From positions 1 to 39,713 of the forward strand of contig LWCA01000214.1 of NCBI GenBank assembly GCA_001642005.1: a DNA stretch of 39,713 nucleotides, written 5' to 3'. Within the stretch, counting starts at the first letter, position 1. The number at the start of each line of letters is the position of its first letter. Source of the stretch: Intoshia linei. Lineage: Eukaryota > Orthonectida > Rhopaluridae. Below are positions 21,102 through 31,746 of the stretch, piece by piece. The position numbers were made by a program, and so were the translations under genes. A model generated the notes under the pieces. The model did no database searches. It was not told the origin of the DNA and worked only from the letters and a program-made list of their open reading frames with translations.

Positions 21102-22671
21102 CACTGTACCAATTTGTTATGCAAATCATTAAAAGTTGTGTATTAGACTTTAAAAATGTTCAAAACTCATATTTTTTTTTGATGACGTGACTTTTAATTG
21201 ATGCAATTTATAATTACAATTATATATTTTAGTTAAGTTACACAAAAACTTTATATTTACATATTACGTTTTTATTAAATTTAAAGTGTACCAATTTATT
21301 AGGCAAATCGTAAATTCGATTAAAAAGCGTTCTAAGCGTGAACGAAAAAAATGAAATTGAAGGTTTACTAGCTAAAGGAAATAGTACTCTTCAAATTTCT
21401 CGATGTCTAGACCAGGATCACCGGACTATTAAAAAATGGCTGAATCCCCCATTAAAAAAAAAACGAAAGATCCAAATGCGGTCGAAAAAAAATAGTGTCA
21501 CCAAGAGAATTATCTCGAATTAAAAGGATCGTGTTACTAACACCACTTTCCACAAGTTCCAGCATATTCTCGTCTTGTAATGTAATAAATGTGTCTAAAA
21601 CGAGTCGCTGTAGGATTTTAAACTCTATTGCATCTGTAAAAAAACCCTAAGAAGATCTATTTTGAAACCTATCTTTTAGGAAAAACGAATAAAATCGACT
21701 AAAATCAATTTAGAGACAAATTCCAAAAGGTTATATTTACTGATGAGTGCAGAGCAACATTAGATGGTCTGAATGGGTGGTCAAAAGAATGGGTGTTAAA
21801 TGACGTCAAAGTTTCATCAATATTACGTCGCAAACAAGGTGGTGGTGGTGTTATGTTTTGGGTAGGTATAATCGGAAATGAAGTATTAGGACCATATAAA
21901 GTGCCCAGAGGAGTGAAAATAAATTCGAAGTAGTAATACTTAATATTTTGGCATTTTTAAATAGTTACGTTTAGTTACACTGAATTCTTGGAAGAAAACT
22001 ACCTTCTATGGTTTAATTCGAAAAGTAAAGAATTTTAAAAAAATATTAGTATTCATGCAGGATAATGCGCCTTCCCATTCATCATTTTCACAAGGACATT
22101 TCTGTCGAAAAAGGGCATTAAGGGAATAAACTTAATGATTTGACCTCCTAACAGTCCTGACTTAAACCTAATAGAAAATTATTGGAACATGATAAAGATG
22201 TAATCAGTTTTATAATATTTTAATATCACATTAAATATACTATTTAGAAAGTTATATGCTGCTGGGACTCAGTATAACTCCCTGGAGATGCTATGGGATG
22301 CCATCAAGCAGGCGTCTAGTTCAATCCTATCAGAACGAGTCAAAACTTGACCGATTAAGTGGATGGTAAGTTTATTAAAGTCTTACAACTTCATGGCAAC
22401 CATATTAAATATTAGACCTACATTTTAATGATATGTTCGGTTGCATTTATCAATATTCATTACATTTGCATAATATTTTGGTACACTTAGTATTTCTATT
22501 ATTTAGATTATAGTTAATTATTTTAATTTAAATGTTTATATTAATATTTTTTTCATTTTTAATACCTGCGGAGACTGTTTAAGTACAATCTCCAAAAAAA
22601 TCAAAAAATTTACTTTACTTTTTATTATGTTTTACTATTTTTTAATATCTACATAACAAATTGGTAAAGTG
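21102..22671 (+). mobile_element. Tc1/mariner element with double inverted repeats
   Basis: The outer terminal repeats are CACTGTACCAATTTGTTATG (21102-21121) and its complement at 22652-22671, 19/20 identical. A second, inner inverted pair of the same motif family lies at 21284-21308 and 22464-22488 (22/25). This gives an IR/DR-like arrangement, as in Tc3 or Sleeping Beauty type elements. A TA precedes the left end; on the right, TA occurs 2 nt beyond the repeat. The length is about 1.57 kb. It encodes one transposase, now broken. The repeats are better preserved than the gene. Confidence 0.88.
21338..22370 (+). pseudogene. Broken Tc1/mariner transposase
   Basis: Transposases of this family cut and paste DNA using a DDE/D triad after helix-turn-helix binding to the terminal repeats. 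The first frame (21338-21523) has the HTH (GNSTLQISRCLDQDHRTIKK). A frameshift leads to TPRELSRIKRIV and VSKTSRCRIL. The catalytic core then appears in pieces: VIFTDECRATLDG with the first Asp at 21742, GGVMFWVGI, MQDNAPSH with the second Asp at 22061, and SPDLNLIENYWNMIK with the Glu at 22174. Several frame changes and stops interrupt it, including TGA where the family usually has Trp (22141-22143). It is not functional. Confidence 0.88.
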
Positions 22672-22975
22672 TGTATAAAAATGATAATAACAAAGTTGTA
22701 TTACTTTTAGTTTCGTTGTTGTACTTTAAATTTAAAACAAAATGTTTTGAAAATGAGACTGAAATTTAAAAATTGCGTAGCAAGGAAAAAAATTTCCAAG
22801 GAATGAATTATATACATTTTCACCCATATTTCTTTATTAGAAATGTGTAGACGTTCAATGCACATTTTTTTGAAATTGAGTAGGATCAATTATGGCCTCA
22901 TAGTTTTACCTTTACTAATGTTTTTAGAGAATTAAAAAGGGATAATCATTTATCTATATTATTTGATACACAATG

Positions 22976-23565
22976 CAGTGGCGGATTCAAGGGGTGAAGA
23001 AGGTGCAGTTGCACTTTCTAAATTTTAAAACAAAAATTTTAATTAATGTTTCGTAAAATAACTGAAAAAGGTTTTAATTTATTAAAACAATATAGATGGC
23101 GATAATATTACATGTCATTACATGAACAATTGATCATGTGACTTGAGGCCTTTTGTTACATTGCAATTCGTTTTTTTCGATTCTATATTCGATTTTAGCT
23201 GAACTCAGACTACGATTTTTCAGTGGTCAACAAATTTTTTTGAAAGGATTTTCCCTACATCCCACTTATTTCAAAACGAGTCATTTTGAAGATTTGAAAG
23301 AATTCGCCGAAAAATATGAATTATTTTTATCATGTATATCATTAGATGAAAATCTGAAAGCAGAATATACTAAATGGAAAAAAAAACTTGATTCAAAGAC
23401 CACTATCATACAATCAATCAAATTTGGAAACTATTATATAACAACCTTTAAATGAAATTAAAAGACACACTTTAAAATTAAACTAGACGCGTTGATATTA
23501 AAAGAGACGCCCTATATTCCTCGCTTCGCTCGCACCCTATTAACTAGCCTCTTGGATCCGTCCTG
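22976..23565 (+). mobile_element. Decayed hAT element with transposase fragment
   Basis: The left end CAGTGGCGGATTCAAGGGG and the complement of the right end (CCAGGACGGATCCAAGAGG) are related imperfect terminal repeats of the hAT type. A CTCGCTTCGCTCGC block near the right end is common in such elements. No 8-bp duplication is visible. It contains a hAT C-terminal-like reading frame and appears to be an internally deleted copy. Confidence 0.65.
23153..23455 (+). pseudogene. hAT transposase C-terminal fragment
   Basis: The frame encodes about 100 aa with no proper start. It includes ILAELRLRF, then LHPTYFKTSHFEDLKEFAE and an ENLKAEYTKWKKKL helix. This resembles the C-terminal dimerisation part of ZMYM1/THAP0-type domesticated or active hAT transposases. 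The catalytic part is missing, and its position between hAT-like termini supports the reading. Family assignment is from pattern only. Confidence 0.6.
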
Positions 23566-26500
23566 GAATGTGTATTACACATACAACAAAACATAAAGTA
23601 TAGTTATCATTTTTAAAAATAAAAATGTTTTTAATTTCAGTCGGGATTAATTTCAATTAAATGAATTAATTTTTACATATTCGTGGTCAGTGCATAAAAA
23701 CACACCTATATGCAAATATACTTTTTGATTTTTAAAAAAGGACACCTTAATGATTAGGGTGTCCATTATATACATTAGGCCCTAATGTATATATTACTGT
23801 ATACCAGTTTTTTTCAAAATTGAACCAACTGTCCCAATGTAACCACTTGAAAAATCAACGACCAGAGAAAATTATATGGACCAAATCAAATTTTTCTCAT
23901 GATTTATCAAGTATACTTACCAATTAAATTATTTTGATTCATTTAAGATGGAAACTATTAGCGAAACATAATCAATCTCAAAGATGTTTATTTTATATCA
24001 CCAAAATTAGACTAAAATTTTGATGAATGTAATGCAAAACAAATGTAATTACCATAAATTATGTGTTAAGTTGTTCCACAAGTAAAAGTTTTATTAGACG
24101 GGTGGAATGTTTCATTGTTTATATACATTTTATAGCCATCAGAATAATTCTAGTCATGGCGCAAAAGTAATGTATTCGAAATCCAATATATTAACCAGTT
24201 CAAACATTTTTAATTGTGTTCTTTTATTGTAAAAGTTACCAGGTGTCAAGATTGCAACTTTTTACTGCGAACAAGGTGATGTACATTTTTTAATTCAAGA
24301 ATATCAGACTTACTATTTTAAAATATTATATAGGACTTTTATTTAATAACTGTGCGACAAAATAAAAATTATATTCTGGGATCTTAAAAATATTTTCACA
24401 ATATCTTAACATACATAGTACAAATCTGATCAATATTTAGAAAAATTTATGGTGCAGGATACCCATTGTTAACCTTTTATTATTAAAATTAATATTTATG
24501 TTAAATCTTTATTACAATATATCTAATAAACCCAGAACAATTATCTGTTTGTCCTCACCAGCATAAACAAATATTACATTTCTAGGTATATTCTTATAGT
24601 AGTCAAAAATAAAACTAATGCACAACAAATCAAGAAGAATCCATATTACAAGTTTAATGATGCATAAAGAATATATAACAAATAATATTAAAAACACGAT
24701 ATAAATTAAAATTGTATATAGAATAAATGTCAAATTCATCGACACTTAAATGGAATTAGTTCGGTATAGTCTAGATAATAATTTTTACAGACATGAGAAT
24801 ATTATCAATTCATCGATTTATTTATTTGTAATATTAATATATTAACATTAAATCAAGTAAATAATACATTTCATATAAGAAACGTATTGTTAGATTAAAC
24901 CCACCTAAATAATACATCACGTGTATAATAATATAACAGTATTTACTATTATGTACATTGCGACAAATGATATGGTTATTCTATGAAAGAAACCTAAATA
25001 AATAACAAATTATGGTGAGAAAAATGATTTAATCAATAATTCAGTTTAAACCATACAGGCTCACGCAAAGTTAAATATTCAATAATCAATGGCCTCCATC
25101 CAGTGATATCACAGGATGTATTCTTAATGACTGTCTCACTTGATTGATATTATTTAAATAAGCGAATGCACTAAAATGAAAATTTTAATTAATTAATGAA
25201 AATTTAACCAATATAACCATGCAACTCAACTAATACATTATATATCATTGTTTAGTTATATATAACATATAAACAGTAATATATGCATCGCATTTGATTT
25301 GTGGATACATAACGTAAAATAGGTTATCCTTTGTGTTGACAACAAATTTTAAACCTGAACGGTATGCACATGTTGATAAATTACAAGTATAAAGTAAAAC
25401 AATGAAAAGTAGAACAATTTAGAAATTCCATTGTGAATATCAAAAATTGTATCAAAACATGATAGAATTATCTCTGATTGTATATTTTTAGCCACCTATT
25501 GTTTATTAACGTATGATTTGTGCAAGTATATATTAATGGAAACTAAATGTCTACACTTTTTGTTTCTTGTAAAATTAACATAATAGAATGTACATTAGTC
25601 CAGGATAATTACGAGCGTTAGCTTATGTTATAGCTCCATTATTTTCGGTTCTGTACATGCATTGATTTACGCTGTTAATGTATCATTTGTTTACATGTGC
25701 AACATTTTGTGCTTGATTCGCTCGTTACTTGCGGATAAAGCCTCTCTTCCGTTAAGTGTTTCATGAAATGATTCGTTTATTAGTGATATAGAATCTCGTA
25801 GGAGATCCGCATCCAAAATAAACAGACACCTTACCAATTGTAAACCAAACATATCCAGAATCATTTTATCAAGTTTTACCTAATATTTACATTAAAATAC
25901 GAATAGTTTTACATTTGAAAAACTGTTCAAATTCAACTAGATATTGATGATTGTGTTGTTCAACTATAATGAAACTATATACACAACAAAAAGGATAACT
26001 TATCCGATGCACATATTGTTTTACTTTTTTTTCAAATTTAAGTTTATACCTGTTGATCGTTTTTGAAATTTCAATTGAAAATAAGGTTATTTTTATTTAT
26101 ATAATCATATGAACGTGTGCATTTCATGGTTACATGCATCTTGTAACATTATATTAAAATTGTATATATTATACTAATGATGTTAATTTTGCCAATTTAT
26201 TAATAAATTGTTATCTCATAAGTAATTTAAGATGACGGTTATTTAATGCTTGATGCGTGACAAAATATGACCTAGTTAGGATGAATAATTCCATCTCAAT
26301 TAGCTAACATAATCATCCAAGTTGCTATTTTAATATTGATTCAAAACTAAGCAGTAGATGTAATAACGCATTTAGAAATTATATACGCATATTTTTATGG
26401 TACGTTAGTTATCGAATGTTTACATCTTCTCACACAGCAACAATTTTGCTGATAAGTATGATAAACAGAAAATGTATACAGTGAAGAAAATATGTTAGGT

Positions 26501-27990
26501 AATATTTAAAACAAATCCTCATCATATGTACGACAATAATAACATTTTACAATAATTCCACGTGAAAAATTGATGAAATTAAAATTTTATCATTATTCAC
26601 ATATATTTATGATAAATTCTACTTTTTTCGTTTACTCATTAATATTGTGCAAATTTATTCACATTTATATTATTTAAACATTTTAATTTTAAAAGTCGAT
26701 AGTTTTGGGTAACTTGCATTTTAATTTGTTTAATCCTTTGTTTATAATTTTTATGTTTGATGCTTATAAAAATTTCGTCACTTTCAATTCAAATTTTAAT
26801 CGGTTTTAGAGTTGAGTTAAAATTTTAAAGTACGATTTTTATTTAGTTAATTACATCATCAATAGTATGGTCATGATCACCATACGAAATAAATTGATTC
26901 TAATCTATTAAAAATTTTTCCATTACATTATTCAATTATATTTCCAAATAAATGGAAAAATATGTGTACAATTTGTATTTTAATGAAAAATTTTATTATT
27001 TGTGGACTTGCCAAGTTAAACACTGACGCATCGAAAATACTAAAAATTTTTCGCGCCAATTGTAGATAATTTATATCACTGATACGTATGAAAAAATACA
27101 TTTCCATTATGTTTATTTTTATTCACAAAAGAAAATACGAAATTTATTCAATTATTTATAACAGATTGGCGACCAGTCAAATCTTATTTTATTAGTTTTA
27201 GCCCAAAATACATCCTTTTAACGTTATTAACTTGCTGTAAATTCAATATTCCAGCAATTTACAATATTGAAAAATTGGATAGTTTGTTGACCTGATTGAA
27301 GAAACAACGGAATATGGATTAAACTCCTGGAAACAAAAAAAAACAATATCTGATATAGCAGTCTTGTAGCTATTTACTATTCAACACTTGATTAAATTTC
27401 ATCATTTTATATTATTTTATGATTAGGTTCAGACATTAGGCATGGGTTTACGTCGTTTCTGTTAGCAAAAGCTCGATTTACGTTGTCATTGTTGTCCATA
27501 GACTTTTTAACTAAAAAAATTCAGTTTTGTATCGAATTGTGTTCGGGTAATGCCTACAAATAATTTAGCCACCATTTCAAAAACATTAAATTATAGCATT
27601 AGCGTTCAAATTGCAAATAAATTTAAATCGATTAGTTAGCGCTCAGAACTCTACTTTCATCATTTCTATTTCTAACATTCCATAACACCCATCTATTCAG
27701 CTATTTAGTTTTGGATTTATTTCTATGATTTTATTTTTATGGTTTTATCTTTTTTTTTAAAATAAACTAGAACTGAATTTAAATTTACGTAAAAATATGG
27801 TAAACCCAAAGACTAACATATCATAGAAACTAAACCAAAAATGTGTTCCATTTACTGTTTTGCATTAATTTCAAAAATTACATTTAAGGAAGGATAAATT
27901 TACCGTTTAAAAAAAGATAAATATTTAAAATGAAAAAGGGATTTATGTGCAAAATAGTTTTTTTAATAAAAAAGGACACCCTAATGTACA
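23566..27990. other. Long AT-rich region without recognised genes
   Basis: About 4.4 kb with no exon supported by similarity or splice-phase consistency. It contains a 27-nt palindrome at 23767-23793, a GGACACC..GGTGTCC inverted pair just before it, and a short motif (TTTTTACTGCGAACAAGG, about 24259-24276) shared with 33509-33527. Hydrophobic minus-strand codons at 24512-24745 are probably T-rich chance. Confidence 0.45.
23767..23793. repeat. Perfect 27-nt palindrome
   Basis: The arm TATATACATTAGG and its exact complement are separated by a single C. Immediately upstream, GGACACC and GGTGTCC flank an 11-nt spacer. A related GGACACCCTAATGTACAT stretch lies next to the MITE at 27993. It could be the junction of two inserted repeats. 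Confidence 0.7.
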
Positions 27991-27992
27991 TA

Positions 27993-28258
27993 CAGTGAAA
28001 TCTCGATCATGCATACAGCAAAATTGTAAATTTAACTTTAGTACATAAAATATTATTTCTTTAAAACAATATATTTTGTAGATAATATATTTGATATGAA
28101 TTATCAAAATTTCATATTATATTTTAAGTTTAGATAATTCTGTTGAAATAGGAATTAGTATTTTTAATACATTATTTTATACTAATTAATGATAAAATTT
28201 TATTTTAAAACTTAATTGAGTCTAAATATTTAATGTATGTATAATCGAGATTCCACTG
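27993..28258. mobile_element. MITE with 24-bp TIRs and TA duplication
   Basis: Terminal repeats at 27993-28016 and 28235-28258 match at 21 of 24 positions (CAGTGAAATCTCGAT... against CAGTGGAATCTCGAT...). TA dinucleotides lie directly outside both ends. The 266-bp interior is AT-rich and non-coding. The pattern is that of a Tc1/mariner/pogo-mobilised MITE. Confidence 0.88.
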
Positions 28259-28260
28259 TA

Positions 28261-28755
28261 TTGCAATATAATGGTTATTAAGTATATTATCCATTGGATA
28301 GTCATATATAGTTGGATATCATATTAGATTATGCCAATTAAAAGTATATACCAATTTCTTTAAAATTGTTTTGTGTTGTCTATAATATAGCCTCAATATA
28401 ATATATTTATAAATACAGTGAACCAAGAGTCACCTGGCTTTGAAGCTTTTAATTTTTGACCCGTATCCACCCGCAGAATTTTATTGTCGCAAGAATGCAC
28501 TTTTTATTGCCGTTCCAGTTATCTACATGTGTGTATATTATTAAGCTGTTGTAATCTATGTCTCGTTTAAGATTTAAACTGTATTAATTCATTTCATCTT
28601 TATTAACTCAAATTCATAATGTATTGTATTAATTCTATTTTTTTACAACGCTAAAGTTTAACCTAAACAGTCAATATGGTAGAGATATCCATTTTAGACA
28701 TGGAAACAGCTTTTTGGAAACAATGTAAACATGTGTAACGGGATAACATTTTAGA
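28261..28755. other. AT-rich spacer between MITEs
   Basis: No gene or splice-consistent exon was recognised. Somewhat less AT-rich sequence occurs at about 28425-28530, without an interpretable open frame. Confidence 0.4.
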
Positions 28756-28962
28756 CTAGTGGTTCCCAAATCCAGGTCTTTAAAATAATCTTAACGGTTT
28801 GTGGAAACCGTTTCGTAAATTGTAATAAAAATATTATAATTATTAACATGTTAATTTATATTTATCGTATTTTTTTCAATTTTTCCTATTAATTTCGTTT
28901 AGTGGTTCGTTAAAAATTTTATATAAATAAAGGTCCGTGGTGAAAAAAGTGTGCCAATCCTG
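28756..28962. mobile_element. Decayed hAT MITE
   Basis: The left end is CTAGTGGTTCCCAAA, a hAT-like terminus with one extra base. The right end is GTGTGCCAATCCTG, preceded by the GGTCCGTGGTG block frequent near hAT ends. Flanking octamers ATTTTAGA (28748-28755) and ATTTTCAG (28963-28970) agree at six of eight positions. It is 207 bp and non-coding. Confidence 0.6.
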
Positions 28963-29873
28963 ATTTTCAGCCTTAGTGTTACTTTTGATTTGTTATAGTT
29001 TCAATGTACACATATATCATTTTACACTGTACAATAATATATATATATAGAAAGCCAAAATATGGATTCCTGAGCTTATTAAAAATATTTTGAGGTTCAT
29101 TTAAGATTTTGATTAATTAGGGAATCGTGGGGTTGGAAAAATTATGTGAAAATTTAAAAATCAAATCAACAGGGTTCCATGTTTCAATTTTTTATAGACT
29201 AAATACTATTTGCATCAAAAACATTTTGACAAGAAATATTCCAAAATTATTATTATTTTTCCATGTGAGTGCATTCAAATAAAATGGTTTATTCATAGTT
29301 TATTTCATGGTTGTTTCTTGTTTTATGCTTACTGTGATTTTAAATGAAATCATAACATTGCATGCATATTTGATGGAACAAAGTTTTTTGATATGTATGC
29401 ATTATTCTATATTTGTATATGTAATACTAATTAAATGAGGGTGTTCCATTTTATTTTTTGTCTTAATTATATTTTCTACTGTTTGGATAGACTTTTAAAT
29501 TTTAAATTAACCATTACAATACATTGTAGAGGGTTATAAGTTATACAACTTATAACGATATTTAACTAACAAAGGACAAATATTTTTTAGGGAATACTGA
29601 CTGTCCATTAGACAGTGTCCCGTTATTATAGTACATTGTATAATAACAATAATACATTATAATGTTAATATTTAATATTAAAAAAAGTCAAAGCCCCCTA
29701 GAAATTTTTCTTATGTGAATACAAGTTTTGAGAAAACATTTATTAACTAACGATGATGATTAACATACTCAAATTACATTAATTTTTGATCGTGAATTTC
29801 ATTTTATTAAAGTTTTAATAAATAATTAATAACATTTGATTATTAATTTTTGTTATTCATCAATTCTCTAAAC
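28963..29873. other. AT-rich spacer with short hairpins
   Basis: No gene was recognised. Short perfect inverted repeats occur: GTTATAAGTT/AACTTATAAC at 29533-29556 (4-nt loop), and ACTGTC/GACAGT near 29600-29616. They may belong to an undefined MITE covering about 29515-29660. Confidence 0.4.
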
Positions 29874-30045
29874 CAGGGGCTCCCACACCTTTTTACGGCG
29901 GAAAGTAATAAATTATGAAATTTATCTCGGACCATTAAAGCGAAATTACTAGGTAACTTTAAAAAAAATGATAAAAATCGTAATAGACTTTAAATTGGTA
30001 AAAATTTTTCACGGACCCGTACTAACCTGCAATTAGGAAACGCTG
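29874..30045. mobile_element. hAT MITE with perfect 8-bp target duplication
   Basis: The element begins CAGGGGCTCCCACACC and ends TTAGGAAACGCTG. It is bounded by the identical octamer CTCTAAAC at 29866-29873 and 30046-30053. An 8-bp duplication and CAG...CTG ends are hallmarks of hAT insertion. The interior (172 bp) is non-coding, and the terminal repeats are only partly matched. Confidence 0.88.
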
Positions 30046-30109
30046 CTCTAAACTAAATGACTAAAACATCTCTAATAAAGTTCAGTTATAATTTTTACTT
30101 ACATTAATA

Positions 30110-30274
30110 CAGTCAGACTTGTTGATAGTGAACTTAACTGATATTACTATACTAACTTGACTTATATAGAAAATAAACTTAGATTCATTATAAATGTTTC
30201 ATTGTTCATTATTTTTTTATAATGAACATTAAAATAATTTGGAACCAAATGTTCACTATCCACAAGTCTGACTG
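30110..30274. mobile_element. MITE with near-perfect 24-bp TIRs
   Basis: Terminal repeats at 30110-30133 and 30251-30274 differ at one base of 24 (CAGTCAGACTTGT...). TA lies directly outside each end. It is 165 bp with no coding capacity. The high match suggests a fairly young insertion. Confidence 0.92.
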
Positions 30275-30276
30275 TA

Positions 30277-31746
30277 CATGTATTTTATAAGATAAATTTA
30301 AACTGACAAACGCAACTCAAATAGAAAGCTTTAAATTTTTTTGTTTACGAAATATTTTTTCGATTTTAAATAATTTTAAAAATAAACACATTTAGTGCTA
30401 ATTACGCATTATGCAGTGTTATAATAATTGCTGTATTTCTATTTTAATTATATTCAAAAAAAATTTGAATAGATAAGTAAAATCATTCCATTATTGTTGA
30501 AAATAAAATATTGCTTTGTGCATTTTAATTCTATCTATAATTGCAAATAGGTGTACATCTTTACATCGTGATTATGACGATTACATTACGAATACTTATT
30601 TTATTATAATTTATGAGGAATTTAAGCGAATTTACACTTCTTAATTTCTATTAATGATAAGATATCTAAGCGATTGTTTAATTTCATTGACAATATACAC
30701 CGATTAAAATTACAGATGTGTCTAAAGTTTAGATTTTAAACCATAACTGAAAAATTTATAATTTCAAATTTAAATGATTCATCCTATTTCCAAAAGTCAA
30801 CATTAATTATCAAAACTATACAACTTGATATTAAAAAAAATGTTGGTATCCTAGATAAACGACTTGATTGACTCCCACTGTACTCTCAAGTTGAAATTTT
30901 CAACTAATATCTAAATCAAACTATACATTTAGTTTTCAAATATGTGTAATGATGTTATCATCAGTAATATAAATTGATTATATCAAAATATAAATTATGA
31001 TGACAGTTTAGTCGTTAATTATTATCTGAATAAGAATCCAAATCATAAATTTTCTTAAATGTTTTCGTAAATCAACATTGGTAAAAATTAAAATATTTTA
31101 ACAGTATTGAAACAAGTTATTTGATTATCACATTCTTCCAGTACATATATAAATGTAGAATAAACTTGGAAAACTCTTATTCTAAGAAATGATGAAAACA
31201 TAAGATACATAAAAGAAATTTGAAATATAGTTTTAGAATAAAGGATGTAAAGTACATTGTATATTGAAATTTTTTTTAAAATAACAAATTAAAAAAACTT
31301 GGTATTTAGTGCGTTATAACCTTGAATTATTGATAAATTTTGAATAGTTTTGGTTCTAAAAATAAGTAAATATTTATTTATTATACATTTTCATAAATTG
31401 TAATATAAACAATTAATTAAAGATGGAAAGATGATATTAATGTTAATGTTGGAATTCTATTTAAATCATTCTTTTTTAGTAAATATAACATGCAATATCA
31501 AAAAATAATATTCCGAAATTATTTATTTGATAAGCTCCAAATAAATAAATACATAAGAATGTGTTATGTGCGTTGATTATTTACAGTTATCTAAAACGCA
31601 TATTTAGATTGACATCTCATTTTATACATTTCTTTTTTTCTTCTAAATTTAGTATTTTATCAGTCATCAACTTTTAATATTTAAATATGGTAAATTAATA
31701 TTTTAATACATGTTGACAAATAAATGTATCATTTTTCTAGATATCC
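30277..31746. other. AT-rich region upstream of RREB1-like coding start
   Basis: About 1.5 kb with no recognised exon. A TTTTTCTAG acceptor-like tract ends at 31740, 6 nt before the proposed start codon, so a 5' UTR intron or a trans-splice site probably lies here. Confidence 0.45.

Noticed and set aside
24512-24745. Minus-strand 77-codon hydrophobic frame, possibly a membrane protein
   Set aside because: Its composition follows from T-rich codons, there are no splice or homologous features, and the last part only vaguely recalls a glycosyltransferase-like motif without its glycines.
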